Shown here one piece after another: positions 37,523 to 49,330 of a DNA stretch of 64,000 nt; positions within the stretch are counted from its first letter, which is position 1; every line of letters begins with the position of its first letter. The notes beneath the pieces are model-generated. The model saw nothing but the letters and a program-made list of their open reading frames with translations, was not told the DNA's origin and did not search any database. Source of the stretch: Elephas maximus indicus (lineage: Eukaryota > Chordata > Mammalia > Proboscidea > Elephantidae); the NCBI RefSeq assembly GCF_024166365.1, contig NC_064839.1, positions 20,136,878 through 20,200,877 of the forward strand, written 5' to 3'. A program made the translations under genes and the position numbers.

Positions 37523-37582
37523 TATGTCTTGGCTGACTTGATTTGTAAACTTCTACTTAAAGCACAATACAAAAAAAAAAAA
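37523..37582 (+). repeat. Short afrotherian L1 3'-terminal fragment
   Basis: ggctgacttgatttgtaaac ... taaagcacaatac plus an A run, the same end as the antisense L1s at 1076 and 62125. Confidence 0.75.
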
Positions 37583-37639
37583 CTTAAAAAAAAATCATGG
37601 ATTAAATGAGAGAAAAAAAAAGCTTAATTGAAAGAAGAC

Positions 37640-37925
37640 AGACACCAAGGCCACAACTGTATGATTCCATTTATATGAAATGTCCAGAACAGGTAAATCC
37701 ATAGAGATGGAAAGTAGATTAGTAGTTGCCTAGGGACTGGTGGGAGGAAGAAATGGGGCGTGACTGCTTAATGGAACTGCACCTCCTTTTGAAGCAATGA
37801 GACTATTCTAGAACTAGACAGTGGTGATGGTTGCACAACACTGTGAATGTACTAAGTACCACTGAATTGTACGCTTTAAAATGATTCGTTTTATGTTATG
37901 TAAATTTGACCTCAGTTTAAAAAAA
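37640..37925 (+). mobile_element. L1M 3' UTR fragment
   Basis: gattccatttatatgaaatg, ggtgatggttgcacaacact and the tgtgaatgtactaagtacca ending. Confidence 0.85.
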
Positions 37926-38224
37926 GAATGCAAAAAAGTCCATGATGAACAGGATGTCAAATCTGTAAAGAAAGAATCTATCTCCACATTTTCCCAACTC
38001 ACCTTATTCGTCTCACCCTAGTTCCAACCCTGCAGGTTCTTTATTTATAATGTTGATATTTTGTTCATCACGGATTTTTTTGGCCTCACTTTTGATTTTT
38101 AAAAAAAATATTGCATTAAAATACTATCTATGTTAATGATGTCACCTTAAATTTTGTTCTGAAAGTGGATGCCTCACTCTTCCCACCCCAGTCCCAAACC
38201 TGGTGACCACATCTTGGCAAACAC

Positions 38225-38385
38225 AGCTTTATCCCATGGTTTATGGGAAAATTTGGAAAGGAATAGGAATAATTATTGCACATGAGGAATGTAATCAATG
38301 TCACTGAATTTATACATGTAAAAACTGTTGAATTAGCAAATGTTTTGTTATGTATTCTTTTACTACAATTAAAAAAAAATCAAAG
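38225..38385 (+). mobile_element. L1 3' UTR end fragment
   Basis: Text gtaatcaatgtcactgaat-type, the same as at 24301-24350, ending in an A-rich stretch. Confidence 0.6.
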
Positions 38386-38484
38386 AAAAAAAGTATGTCT
38401 CGGGAAGTTCCTTATTAGTAACTGTTGCAAAATATGTAGACATATTGCCGTTCTAGATTCTAGTTGAAGACTATCTCAAGGACA

Positions 38485-38699
38485 GGAGCCCTGGTGGTGC
38501 AGTGGTTAAAGCACTCAGCTGCTAACCAAACGGTTGGCTGTTTGAACCCATCAACCACTCCACGGAAGAAAGATGTGACAGTCTGCTTCTGTTAGGACTT
38601 ACAGCCTTGGAAACCCTATATGGCAGTTCTACTCTGTCCCATTAGGTCACTATGATTTAGAATAGACTTGACAGCAGTGGGGCTGGTTTTTTATTTTTT
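38485..38699 (+). repeat. Long-type AfroSINE, sense, with 14-bp TSD
   Basis: Flanked by ctatctcaaggaca (38471-38484) and ctatctcaatgaca (38700-38713), one mismatch. Confidence 0.95.
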
Positions 38700-39024
38700 C
38701 TATCTCAATGACACACCAATATCACTGCATCTAGGTGACAGGGTACTATTCTTTCAACTCTTCTGTATATTTGAATTTTTTTCATATTAAAAAATAGGGG
38801 AAAAACATTATTCAATTAGGAGAATTAGAAGGGGAGAACAATATACTGATTCAAATGACAGTGATCTAAGCAAAGTCTTTTCAGATAAATGCATACTAAT
38901 GTCTGTTCAGAATTACTAGAGCAACCTGACAGGTCGTACCTCTGTAGAGTATCAGTATCCTTCCAATATAGTAACTTGGCCAGGCAGAGCAACCTTTAGG
39001 CTTTTCCTGTTTTGTTTCCTGTCT

Positions 39025-39829
39025 ATGTGTATGAACCTTTGTTACTAGGCAAGGTGCTACTTGTTGTTAGATACCATCGAGTTGGTTCTGATGTATAGTA
39101 ACTGCCACACCATGTACAACAGAAGGAAACACTGCCTGGACCTGTGCCCTCCTCATAATAATTGCTATTTGAGCCCACTGTTGCACCCACTGTGTCAATC
39201 CACTTCATTGAGGGTTTTCCTCTTTTCTGATGGGTCTCTACTTTACCAAGCATGATGTCCTTGTCCAGGTACTGGTTCCTCCTGATAACATGTACAAAGT
39301 ATGTGAGACGGAGTCTTGCCATCCTTACTTCTAAGGAGCGTTCTGGTTGTACTTCTTCCAAAATAAATTTGTTCGTTCTTCTGGCAGTCCACGGTATAGT
39401 CAATATCCTTCACCAACACCATAATTCAAAGGCATGACTTCTTCTTTGGTCTTCCTTATTCACTGTCCGGCTTTCACATGCCTATGAGGCAACTGAAAAC
39501 ACCACGGCTTGGGTCAGGTGCACCTTAGTCCTTAAAAAGTGACACCTTTGCTTAAAGAGGTCTTTTGCAGCATGTTTGCCCAATGCAATATGTTGTTTGA
39601 TTTCTTCAATGCTGCTTCTATGGGCAATGATTGTGTATCCAAGTAAAATGAAATCCCTGACCACTTCGATCTTTTCTCCGTTTATCGTGATGTTGTTTTT
39701 CGGTCCAGTTGTGAAGATTTTTGTCATGTTGAGGTGTAATCCACACTGAAGGCTGTAGTCTTTGATTTTCAACAGTAAGTGCTTCCTCTCAATGTGTATG
39801 AACCTTTGTTACTAGGTAAGGTGCTACTT
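39025..39829 (-). mobile_element. 5'-truncated RTE (BovB-like) LINE with 38-bp TSD
   Basis: The element is 39063-39791 on the minus strand. It encodes the C-terminal part of the reverse transcriptase ORF in two broken frames (39482-39772 and about 39063-39403). Near-identical 38-bp direct repeats lie at 39025-39062 and 39792-39829 (one mismatch). It is in the same orientation as RPGRIP1L. Confidence 0.92.
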
Positions 39830-40500
39830 AGTACTTTTATTTCATTTGCCAATTGCCCTACTGGATTCCCTAGTTAGCAAAATGTCAACATCAGCATGCA
39901 AAAAAGGCATTTATAAATTTTGATTGTGGTGGACAGAAGTAATAAGAGTCATTCAAATAAGAATTGCATGCAACATGTTTTTAGATGGACACTACATGTT
40001 ATGTGATTAAATGATCTAGAAATATGATGACAAGTTGTATTACTCTCAGAGAAAACGGAATCATACCTCTCATGATTTTGGCACAATACCACTACTGCTT
40101 TGTGACTGAGGCTAATACACATTTTAGGATATGTACCTATATATGTATATGCACACATACATACTATACACACGCATATATATGTGTATATGTATCTTTA
40201 AACAGTATTTACTTGGGCTTATTACTGGCATGCTCAAGCTTTTCATGTTTCACTTCAGAGGATCCTGCTCATTCTTCCTCTGGTTTCAATCATCATAGCA
40301 GCCACACTGGAGTGGGAGTGTTAGGCTTCTAAAAACTAATTCAACCTGACAGCCCTTAAACAGCGTTGCTTAAAAGAGAATGGCCTATAATACAGTTTTT
40401 GAAACTTGTTTAAGTCAGTTAGATTTAAATCTAACCATGGTGACATTACAGGTGAGTTTTATTTCATTCTAAATCCTTCTTTATATTGTGTTTTCCACAG
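39830..40500. other. RPGRIP1L intron, with a (TA)(CA)-rich patch
   Basis: Simple-sequence patch at about 40135-40195; no coding signal. Confidence 0.4.
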
Positions 40501-40839
40501 TGAATAAGCATTTCTTTAATTTTAAAACATTTCAAACAGAAAAGTACAGGAAATAATTTGGTACTCAAGTACTCATCATCTTAAACAGGTGTTACCATTT
40601 TGACATATCTGATTCAAAACTTTTTGTTGTTGTTGAAGAAATAAAATATTACAGATATAGCTAAAGCCCCCACCTCCCAATTCCTTTCTCCTTCTTCGTC
40701 ATTCCCCAGAGGTAGCCACTACTCTGAAGTTGGTATATATTATTCTCAAATACACTTTCATATTTTTTACTACATATCTGTGAGTCCATAAACAACATTT
40801 AGTATTGTTTTCTGATTTTATAAAGTGGTATCATACTCT
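40501..40839 (-). mobile_element. Old L1 3' UTR, antisense, left part
   Basis: Similar in type to 56855-57180. It resumes at about 43100 after the RTE insertion. Confidence 0.55.
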
Positions 40840-43091
40840 AACACCACTTGTTTGTCAGTTTGTTGCACTGTGGTGGCTTCTGTGTTGCTGCTGTGATGCT
40901 GAAAGCTATGCCACTGGTATTTCAAATGCCAGTAGAGTCACTCACGCTGGACAGGTTTCAGCAGAGCTTCCAGACTAACACAGACTAGGAAGAAGGACCT
41001 AGTGGTCAACTTCTGAAAATACTGGCCAGTGAAAACCTTATGAACAGCAGTGGAACACTGTCTGATACAGTGCCGGAAGATGAGCCCCTCAGGTTGAAAG
41101 GCACTCAAAATACTACTAGGGAAGAGCTGACTTCTCAAAGTAGACTCGACCTTAATGACGTGGATGGAGTAAAGCTTTTGGGACCTTCCTTTGCTGCTGT
41201 GGCATGACTCCAAATGCAAAGGAACAGCTGTAAACATCCATTAATAACTGAAACATGGAATGTACGAAGTATGAATAGGAAAATTGGAAGCCGTCAAAAA
41301 TCAAATGGGACACATAAAGATTGATATCCTAGGCATCAGTGAGCTGAAACAGACTCGTACTGGCCATTTTGAATCAGACAATTACATGGTCTACTATGTC
41401 AAAAAAGGCAAATTGGAGAGAAATAGCATCACATTCGTTGTCAAAAAAAGAACACTTCAAGATACAATGTTGTCAGTGATGGGATAATATCCATGCATCT
41501 ACAAGGAAGACCAGTTAATATGACTATTATTCAAATTTACACACAAACCTCTAATGCCAAAGATGAAGAAACTGAAGATTTTTACCAACTTCCGCAGTCT
41601 GCAATTGATCAAACATGCAATGAAGATGCATTGATAATTACTGGTAATTGGAATGTGAAAGTTAGAAACAAAGAAGGATCGGTAGTTAGAAAATATGGCC
41701 TTGGTGATAGAAACGACTCTGGAGATTGCAGGATAGAATTTTACATGACCATCGATTTCTTCATTGCAAATATCTTTTTTCACCAACATAAATGGCAACT
41801 AGACATGTGGACCTTGCTGGATGGAATACACAGGAATCAAATTGACTACATCTGTGGAAACAGATGATGGAAAAGCTCAATATCATCAGTTAGAACAAGG
41901 CCAGGGGCCGACTGCAGAACAGGTCATCAATTGCTCATATAGGAATTCAAGTTGAAGCTGAAGAAAATTAAAACAAGTCCACGAGAGCCAAAGTATGACC
42001 TTGAGTATAACCCATCTAAATTTAGAGACAATCTCAAGAACAGATCTGACACACTGAACACTAATGACTGAAGACCAGGTGAATTGTGGAATAACATCAA
42101 GGACATCATACATGAAGAAACAAAAAGATTATTAAAAAGACAGGAAAGAAAGAGAAGACCAGAATGGATACTAAAAAAAGACTCTGAAACTTACTCTTGA
42201 ACGTAGAGTAACTAAACTGAAGGGAAGAAATGATGAAGTAGAAAAGTTGAACAGAAGATTTCAAAGGATGGCTCGAGAAGACAAAATAAACAATTACAAT
42301 GAAATATACAAAGACCTGGAGTTAGAAAACTGAAAGGGAAGAACACACTTGGCATTTCTCAAGCTGAAAGAACTGAAGAAAAAATTCAAGCCTCAAGTTG
42401 CAATAGTGAAGGAGTCTATGGAGCCCTGGTGGCACAGTGGTTAAGAGTTATGGCTGCTAACCAAAAGGTCGGCAGTTCAAATCCACCAGTTGTTCCTTGG
42501 ATACCCTATGGGACAGTTCTACTGTGTTCTATAGGGTTGCTATAAGACAAAACTGGCTCTCTTGCAACAGGATTTTTATGGGCAAAATATTGAACGACTC
42601 AGCAAGTTACGAAAAGAAGATGGAAGGAATACACAGTCACTGTACCAAAAAGAATTAGTCGATGTTCAACCATTTCAGAAGGTACTATATGATCAAGACC
42701 TGATGGTGCTGAAGGACAAGTCCAAGCTGCACTGAAGGCACTGGTGAAAAACAAGGCTCCAAGAATTGACGGAATGCCAGAAGAACAAACAAATCTGTCT
42801 TGGAAGAAGTGCAGCCAGAATGTTCCTTAGGGTGAGGATGGCAAGACTGGGTCGCACATAATTCGAACATGCTATCAGGAGATCAGTCCCTGGAGAAGGA
42901 CATCATGCTTGGTAGAGGGTCACTGAAAAAGAAGAAGACCCTCAAAGAGATGGGCTGACACAGTGGCTGCAACAATGGGCCAAACGCAGCAACGATTTTG
43001 AGGATGGTGCAGGACTGGGCAGTGTTTTATTCTGTTACACATAGGGTTGCTGAGGCTGAACAGCCTCAAGGGCACCTAAGAACAACAACAC
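40840..43091 (+). mobile_element. RTE (BovB-like) LINE with 5' UTR, endonuclease and a large RT deletion
   Basis: Full 5' UTR (from acttgtttgtcagtttgttg at about 40846), then APE-type endonuclease text (ILGISELKQTRTGHF in 41284-41487, continued in another frame 41493-41867). Near 42780 the sequence jumps from about the RT N-terminus (gaattgacggaatgcc) straight to the C-terminal gaacaaacaaatctgtcttgg region, so the catalytic palm is missing. An AfroSINE sits at 42421-42577. Flanked by catactct at 40832-40839 and 43092-43099. Cannot move on its own. Confidence 0.9.
42421..42577 (+). repeat. AfroSINE inside the RTE, sense
   Basis: gagccctggtggcacagtgg head to a short T run. RTE text resumes with atgggcaaaatattgaacg. 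Confidence 0.93.
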
Positions 43092-43099
43092 CATACTCT

Positions 43100-43500
43100 T
43101 TATTAAACATTTTGTAACTTGTGTTTTTGTGCTTTACATCCTGTTTTTAAGATTTATTTGTTTACAATTAAAATCTGATTGATTCATATCAACTGTTGTA
43201 TAGAATTCCATTTATACTACATATATAATTTATAGTCCCTTTATTCATTCCCCTACTGATTAACAATTAGGCTGTTTACAATTTTTTTTCTATTACAAAC
43301 AATGTTGCCTTGAATATCCTTTTATGTTTTCTTGTATATGTGTGTGATTCTCTTAGGAGTAGAACTGCTGGGTTATAGAGTATGAGAAATTCAATTTTAA
43401 TTTGATGGCCAAATTAATTCCAGATGGTTAAACCAATTTTCCTTGATATTACTTTTATCACTATAATAATGTTTTATATATGTGTGTGTGTGTATAAATA
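43100..43500 (-). mobile_element. Old L1 3' UTR, antisense, right part
   Basis: Text such as ggagtagaactgctgggtta is typical antisense L1. A short (tg)n run follows at 43480-43494. Confidence 0.6.
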
Positions 43501-43531
43501 AATAGAAATAAAGCCAACCTATCAGGAACCA

Positions 43532-43695
43532 TAGAGCCCTGGTGGCAGAGTGGTTAAAGAGCTCAGGTGCTAACCAAAAGGTCGGCAATTCCAATCTATC
43601 AGCCGGTCCTTGGAAAACCTATGGGGCAGTATTAATCTGTTCTATAAGGTCACTATGAGTCAGAATCGACTCCATGGCAACAGGTTTGGTTTTGG
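43532..43695 (+). repeat. AfroSINE, sense, with 12-bp TSD
   Basis: Perfect duplication tatcaggaacca at 43520-43531 and 43696-43707. Confidence 0.95.
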
Positions 43696-43910
43696 TATCA
43701 GGAACCACTGTACATAAAACTTGGTACTCTGTAATAAAACTATATTCAAAATGGAAATGGAAGTTGATGAGCTAAAAAAAAAAAAACAAAGTCTATACCC
43801 TGTAAGAATTCATCTTCTAATTGATGTGAGCTCTAAGTTCAAAATAGTTGGTTCAAATAATCAAACTCACTATTGGTATTGATGGAGCCATATGTAAGTA
43901 GAGTGGGGAT

Positions 43911-44113
43911 GCTGTTGTTGAGTGCCAGTGAGTCAACTGCAACTCATACTGACCTTTAGGACAGAATAAAACTGCCCCATAGGGTTTCCTAAGCTGAAAT
44001 CTTTTGGGGAGCAGATCACCAGCTCTTTTCTTCCGTGGAATGGCCGGTGGGTTCAAAATGTAGACTTTTTCGTTAGCAGCTGACAGCTTGACCATTGCAC
44101 CACCAGGGCTCCT
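43911..44113 (-). repeat. Long-type AfroSINE, antisense
   Basis: Tail (gttgttgagtgccagtgagt), long-type middle (gggagcagatcaccagctct) and head (caccagggctcc) present; diverged. Confidence 0.9.
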
Positions 44114-44820
44114 TCCAGTGCGAGGATGCATGCTGATTAATGGTGGTTCATACACCTTCCCTTCTTCAGGCTGGGGGTGGGCAGAATCATCAAAAACTCA
44201 ACAGAAGTCCCGCCCCATGCAGAGTCTTCCTCTCCATCCTACACTGGGCTCCAAAGTGTCCTCTTATCAGAAATCACATCCACTCTTCATGTAAGTTTTG
44301 ATAGAAAAGTTTTAGGTTTTCCAGATAGTAGCTCTTAGGGGGAAATAAGAGTAAATAGAAAGGTGATATTCCAGAAATTCAAGCTGTCAAGGTAATAGTG
44401 TTTTAAACAAACAAAACAAACCCAGTTTTCATCAGTGGCAGTAACCTGTCTTTTCTAATATGTTCTATTTAAATGCACTACCTTGAACAAATAATATAAT
44501 GTCGAAAACTTCAGTGATGGGGATCAAAATGGTGGTAGGGTTAAGAATGCTTATTTATCAAACATTGTCATGGACTCCCTTATACACCATCTAAATTACT
44601 GTCCCTATAATGGCCAGCAAATTATAGAAGTTTGTTACCACATGTTCTAAAGCAGTGGGTTGGAATATTTTTTCCTGTCTTAATACACCTGAGGGATATG
44701 ACACATTTCCATCATTAACTGTGGCTTATGATGGCAGTAATGTGAAGGAAGAATTGTTAAAATTACCCTCAATTTCAGGTGATTTTGATATGCTATTCCA
44801 CTTCATCATCATTGAGAACA
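44114..44820. other. RPGRIP1L intron, unclassified
   Basis: No coding signal; no confident repeat. Confidence 0.4.
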
Positions 44821-44824
44821 GATG

Positions 44825-44990
44825 TTGTAGTATGATGGGTCTCAACTTTGGCTGCACATTAGAATCACCAACGGAGTTTTAAACAAAATTCTGATTTCAC
44901 CGATCTGGGTGGAGCCCAGCACCGGCATTTTAAAATGCTCCCTAGGTGATTCTAATATTCAGCCAAGCATGAGAAGTACTGCTTTTCCCT
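44825..44990 (+). repeat. MER5A-like hAT element, first of a pair
   Basis: gggtctcaactttggctgca ... gtgattctaatattcagcca. Confidence 0.85.
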
Positions 44991-44994
44991 AAAG

Positions 44995-45182
44995 CTGTGG
45001 CTCTCAAACTTTAGCATTTATCAGAATCACCTGAAAGTTGTGATCAACCTCAGATTGCTGGGCTCTACCTTTAAGAGTGATTTGTTAGGTCAGGGGTGGG
45101 GCCCAAGAATTTGCATCTCTAGCAAACTTTCAGCTGATGCTCAGGCTGCTGGTGTGGGGATCACACTTGGAGAACCACTGCT
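44995..45182 (+). repeat. MER5A-like hAT element, second of a pair
   Basis: ggctctcaaactttagcatt ... ctgatgctcaggctgctggt ... gagaaccactg, in the same orientation, a few bases after the first. Confidence 0.88.
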
Positions 45183-45249
45183 TTAAGTAAAAAATGACTC
45201 ATCTTACATCTACTGACTCTTCCAAGATAGTACAGAACTAAACTGTTTG

Positions 45250-45408
45250 AACTGAACCCAGTGCCGTCGAGTCACTTCTGACTCATAGCGACCCTACAGG
45301 ACAGAGCAGAGCTGCCCCCATAGGGTTTCCAAGGAGTGCCTGCTGGATTTGAACTGCCAGCCTTTTGATTAGCACCTGAACTCTTAACCACTATGCCACC
45401 AGGGTTTC
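45250..45408 (-). repeat. AfroSINE, antisense
   Basis: Complete short-type copy. Flanks taaactgttt and taactgtttt suggest a decayed duplication. Confidence 0.93.
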
Positions 45409-45511
45409 TAACTGTTTTTTAGTTACTATTTAATGTTTTAGTATATGTTATGGATTGAACTGTGTCCTCCAATAAAATATGTGTTGTAAATCCTAACCTC
45501 TATGCTTGTGG

Positions 45512-47856
45512 CCTTGGTGATAGACATGATGCCAGAGATCACATTATAGAATTTTGCAAGACCAACAACTTCTTCGTTACAAATACCTTTTTTGAACAAC
45601 GTAAATGGCGAATACACACGTGGACCTTGCCAGATGGAATACACATGAATCAAATTGACTACATCTGTGGAAAGAGAGGATGGAAAAGCTCAATATCATC
45701 AGTCAGAACAAGGCCAGGGGCCGACTGTGGGACAGACCATCAATTGCCCATATGTAAGTTCAAGGTGAAGCTGAAGAAAATGGAAACAAGCCCATGAGAG
45801 CCAAAGTACAACCTTGAGTATATCCCACCTGAATTTAGACACCATTTAAAAACAAATTTGATGCGTTGAACACTAATGACCAAAGACCAGATGAGCTTTG
45901 GAATGACATCAAGGACACCATACATGAAGAAAGCAACAGGTCATTAAAAAGACAGGAAAGAAAGAAAAGACCAAAATGGATGTCAGAAGAGACCCTGAAA
46001 CTTGCTCTTGAATGTTGAGTAGCTAAAGCGAACAGAAGAAATGATGAACTAAAAGAGCTGAATGGAAGATTTCAAGGCTCGAGAATACAAAGTAAAGTAT
46101 TATAATGACATGTGCAAAGACCTGGAGATAGAAACCAAAAGGGAAGAACATGCTTGACATTTCTCAAGCTGAAAGAACTGAAGAAAAAATTCAAGCCTCA
46201 AGTTGCAATGCTGAAGGATTCTATGGGCAAAGTAATGAACGACGCAGGAAGCATCAAAAGAAGATGGAAGGAATACACAGAGTCACTGTATCAAAAAAAA
46301 CTGATTGACATTCAACCATTTCAGGAGGCAGCATATGATCGAGAGCTGATGGTACTGAAGGAAGAAGTCCAAGCTACGCTGAAGATACTGGCGAAAAACA
46401 AGGCTCCAGGAATTGACAGAACACCAATTGAAATATTTCAACAAATGGATGCAGCTCTGGAAGCGCTCACTCATTTATGCCAAGAAGTTTGGAAGACAGC
46501 TACCTGGCCAACCAACTGGAAGAGATCCATATTTATACCTATTTCAAAGAAAGTGATCCAACTGAATGTGAAAATTATTGAAAATATCATCAATATCACA
46601 CACAAGTAAAATTTTGCTAAAGATCATTCAAAAGTGGTTGCAGCAGTACATCAACAGGAAACTGCAGGAAATTGAAGTCGGAAGTGGAACGAGGGATAAC
46701 ACTGCTGACGTCAGATGGATCCTGGCTGAAAGCAGAGAATACCAGAAAGATGCTGACTTGTATTTTATTGACTATGTAAAGGCATTCAACTGTGTGGATC
46801 ATAACAAATTATGGATAACACTGCGAAGAATGGGAATTCCAGAGCAACTTAATTGTGTTCATGAGCAACCTGTACATAGACCAAGAAGCAGTCGTTTGAA
46901 CAGAATGAGGGGATACTGCATGGTCTAAAGTCAGGAAAGGTGTGTGTCAGGGTTGTGTTCTTTCACCATACTTATTCAATCTGTACTCTGAGCAAATAAT
47001 CCAAGAGGCTGGACTGTATGAAGAAGAATGTGGCATCAGGATTGGAGGAAGACTCATTAACCAGCGTTATGTAGACAGCACAACCTTGCTTGGTGAAAGT
47101 GAAGAGGACTTAGAGTACTTACTGATGAAGATCAAAGACTACAACTTTCAGTGTGGATTACAGTTCAACATAAAGAAAACAAAAATCCTCACAATTGGAC
47201 AAACAGGCAACATCATGATAAACGGAGACAAGACTGAAGCTGTCAAGGACTTCATTTTACTTGGATCCACAATCAATACCCATGGAAACAGCAGTCAAGA
47301 AATCAAAAGATGCATTGCATTGGATATATCAGCTGCAAGAGATCTCTTTAAAGTGTTCAAAAGCAAAGATGTCACTTTGGGGACTAAGGTGCACCTAACC
47401 CAATCCATGGTGTTTTCAATTGCCTCACATCCATGTGAAAGCTGGGCAATGAATAAGGAAGACTGAAGAATTGATGCCTTTGAATTATGGCGTTGGCAAA
47501 GAACACTGAATGTACCATGGACTGCCAAAAGAACAAACAAATCTGTCTTGGAAGAAGTACAGTCAGAATGCTCCTTAGAAGCGAGGATGCTGAGACTTCA
47601 TCTCACATATTCTGGACATGTTAACAGGAGGAATCAGCCTAGGAGTTGGAAGGAAACCCTGGTGGTGTAGTGGTTAAGAGCTATGGCTGCTAACCAAAAG
47701 GTTGGCAGTTCAAATCCACCAGGTGCTCCTTGGAAACTCTGTGGGGCAGTTCTACTCTGTCCTAAAGGGTTGTTGTGAGTTGGAATCAACTTGACGGCAG
47801 TGGGTTTGGAAGTTGGAACCAACTTGATGACACCTAACGACGACGAGGACGACAGC
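45512..47856 (+). mobile_element. 5'-truncated RTE LINE in the LTR, decayed RT
   Basis: Starts late in the endonuclease and runs through RT to the 3' end. Broken frames are readable at 45462-45797, 46112-46609, 46578-46928 and 46942-47466. The usual YADD box is degraded: at 47069-47080 the text reads as YVDS. An AfroSINE sits near its 3' end. Flanks atgcttgtgg (45502-45511) and atgcctgtgg (47857-47866) are the target duplication. Confidence 0.9.
47652..47809 (+). repeat. AfroSINE in the 3' end of the RTE
   Basis: gaaaccctggtggtgtagtg head and gtgggtttgg end. Flanked by gagttggaa and gaagttggaa, which are themselves RTE 3'-end text. Confidence 0.92.
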
Positions 47857-47933
47857 ATGCCTGTGGTTATAACCCCTTTTGGGAATGGACTGTCTTTGTT
47901 ATGTTAATAAGACAGGATTAGTGTAGGGTATGA

Positions 47934-48096
47934 CCAAAAACCAAACCCAGTGCCATCGAGTCGATTCTGACTCATAGCGACCCTATAGGACAGGGTAGAA
48001 CTGCCCCATAGAGTTTCCAAGGAGCGCCTGGCGGATTTGAACTGCCAACCTTTTGGTTAGCAGCCATAGCACTTAACCACTATGCCACCAGGGTTT
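47934..48096 (-). repeat. AfroSINE, antisense, inside the LTR
   Basis: Low-divergence copy (cagtgccatcgagtcgattc ... ccaccagggttt). Confidence 0.95.
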
Positions 48097-48473
48097 AAGT
48101 TTGAGTCAATCTCTTCTGAGACATAAAAGAGATTAAATAAGCTAACAGAAGCAGAGTTGGGGGAAGAGATGCAAAGCTACCTGAAGACCGCCCAGGAGTA
48201 AAAGCTCAGAAGAGACAAGGATCTTCCTCTAGAGCTAACAGAGACAGAAAGCCTTCCCCTAGAGCTGGCACTCTGAATATGGACTTTCAGACTTCCAAAA
48301 CTGTGAGCATATAAATTTGTTAAACAAATACTTGTGGTATTTCTGTTATAGCAGTGCTAAATAACTAAGACAGTATAGAATTACTAATAAATTATTTCCT
48401 TTTAAAAGCAATCTATGCTGATCATTAAAAAAATATCCAACAATATAAGTTCTAACTTATAACTTCTTCTAAC

Positions 48474-48684
48474 TCAGGTTGGCAAACTTTTTCTGTTAAG
48501 AGCCAGATAGTAAATATTTTTGGCATTGTAGGTTATGCGGTCTCTGCAGCAACTAGCCAGTTGTGCCCTTGTAGAGAGACAGCTGTCAGAGCCACAGGGC
48601 GTGGCTGTGTTCCCATAAAACTTTATTTACAAAAACAGGCAAAGAGGCAGAATTGCCACTTGGGTCATGGTTTCCTGACCCCCA
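48474..48684 (+). repeat. hAT-Charlie-type DNA element
   Basis: Begins caggttggcaaactttttct and carries aactttatttacaaaaacag near its end. Recognised as a common mammalian hAT MITE; subfamily name uncertain. Confidence 0.75.
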
Positions 48685-48830
48685 TACTAACGGATGCCCC
48701 AGAGACACTGCTGAGTGTTTGCTGTATATCTTTCCAATCATTTTCTTTGCTTACATAAACCTAAATGTTATGTCTGTATGTGTGTATAAAAAAATATGCA
48801 TACATACAAATGAATACACCTTTCTGTTTG

Positions 48831-49025
48831 TTTGCTACCAAGTCGATTCTGACTCATAGTGACCCCATAGGACAGGGTAGAACTGCCCCACAGGGTTTCC
48901 AAGGTTGTAACTTTTACGGGAGCAGACTATCACACCTTTTTCCCCTGGAGTAGCTGGTGGGTTTGAACCATCACAACCTTTTTGGTCAGTAGCTGAGTGC
49001 TTTAACCGCTGTGCTATGGGGGCTT
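48831..49025 (-). repeat. Long-type AfroSINE, antisense
   Basis: gctaccaagtcgattctgac ... gagcagactatcacaccttt ... gctgagtgctttaaccgctg. Confidence 0.92.
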
Positions 49026-49084
49026 CTTATGGAATCAACAGTGAAGTACAATTTCTTATCCATTAGTCTGTAAAAGGGTGTGAT

Positions 49085-49330
49085 GTGAGGAAACAGGAAT
49101 TTTCACACACCGTTATATATAAAAATGTTTATTTTATCTAGAAATGTTTGTATTAGCAAAAACTGGAAGACACCTAAGGGTGGGCCAAAGGGGGCTTATT
49201 TAAATAAATATGATATAGCCATACCATAGCTATTGCGCACGTGTTAACAGAAATGCAGTATACTGCTATGGAAAGATGTCCACGGTATACCAGTAAGAGA
49301 CAGTTAAGTTGCAAAACATAAAAGTAGTTT
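49085..49330 (+). mobile_element. L1M 3' fragment, sense
   Basis: Text of the kind tagcaaaaactggaagacac and aaagatgtccacggtatacc; diverged. Confidence 0.65.

Larger units (their letters stand above)
45446..48372 (+). mobile_element. LTR (same family as 2144-2625) interrupted by an RTE and an AfroSINE
   Basis: LTR pieces are 45446-45511, 47867-47933 and 48097-48372. It starts tgttatggattgaac and ends aactaagaca, flanked by a perfect 5-bp duplication gtata (45441-45445, 48373-48377). Removing the two insertions leaves about 410 bp. Confidence 0.88.

Noticed and set aside
39025..39829. 38-bp direct repeats as part of a CRISPR or exon duplication
   Set aside because: They bracket one RTE copy exactly, so target-site duplication explains them.
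46112..47466. Several 116-174 codon open frames as possible host genes
   Set aside because: They encode RTE endonuclease/RT pieces with degraded motifs.
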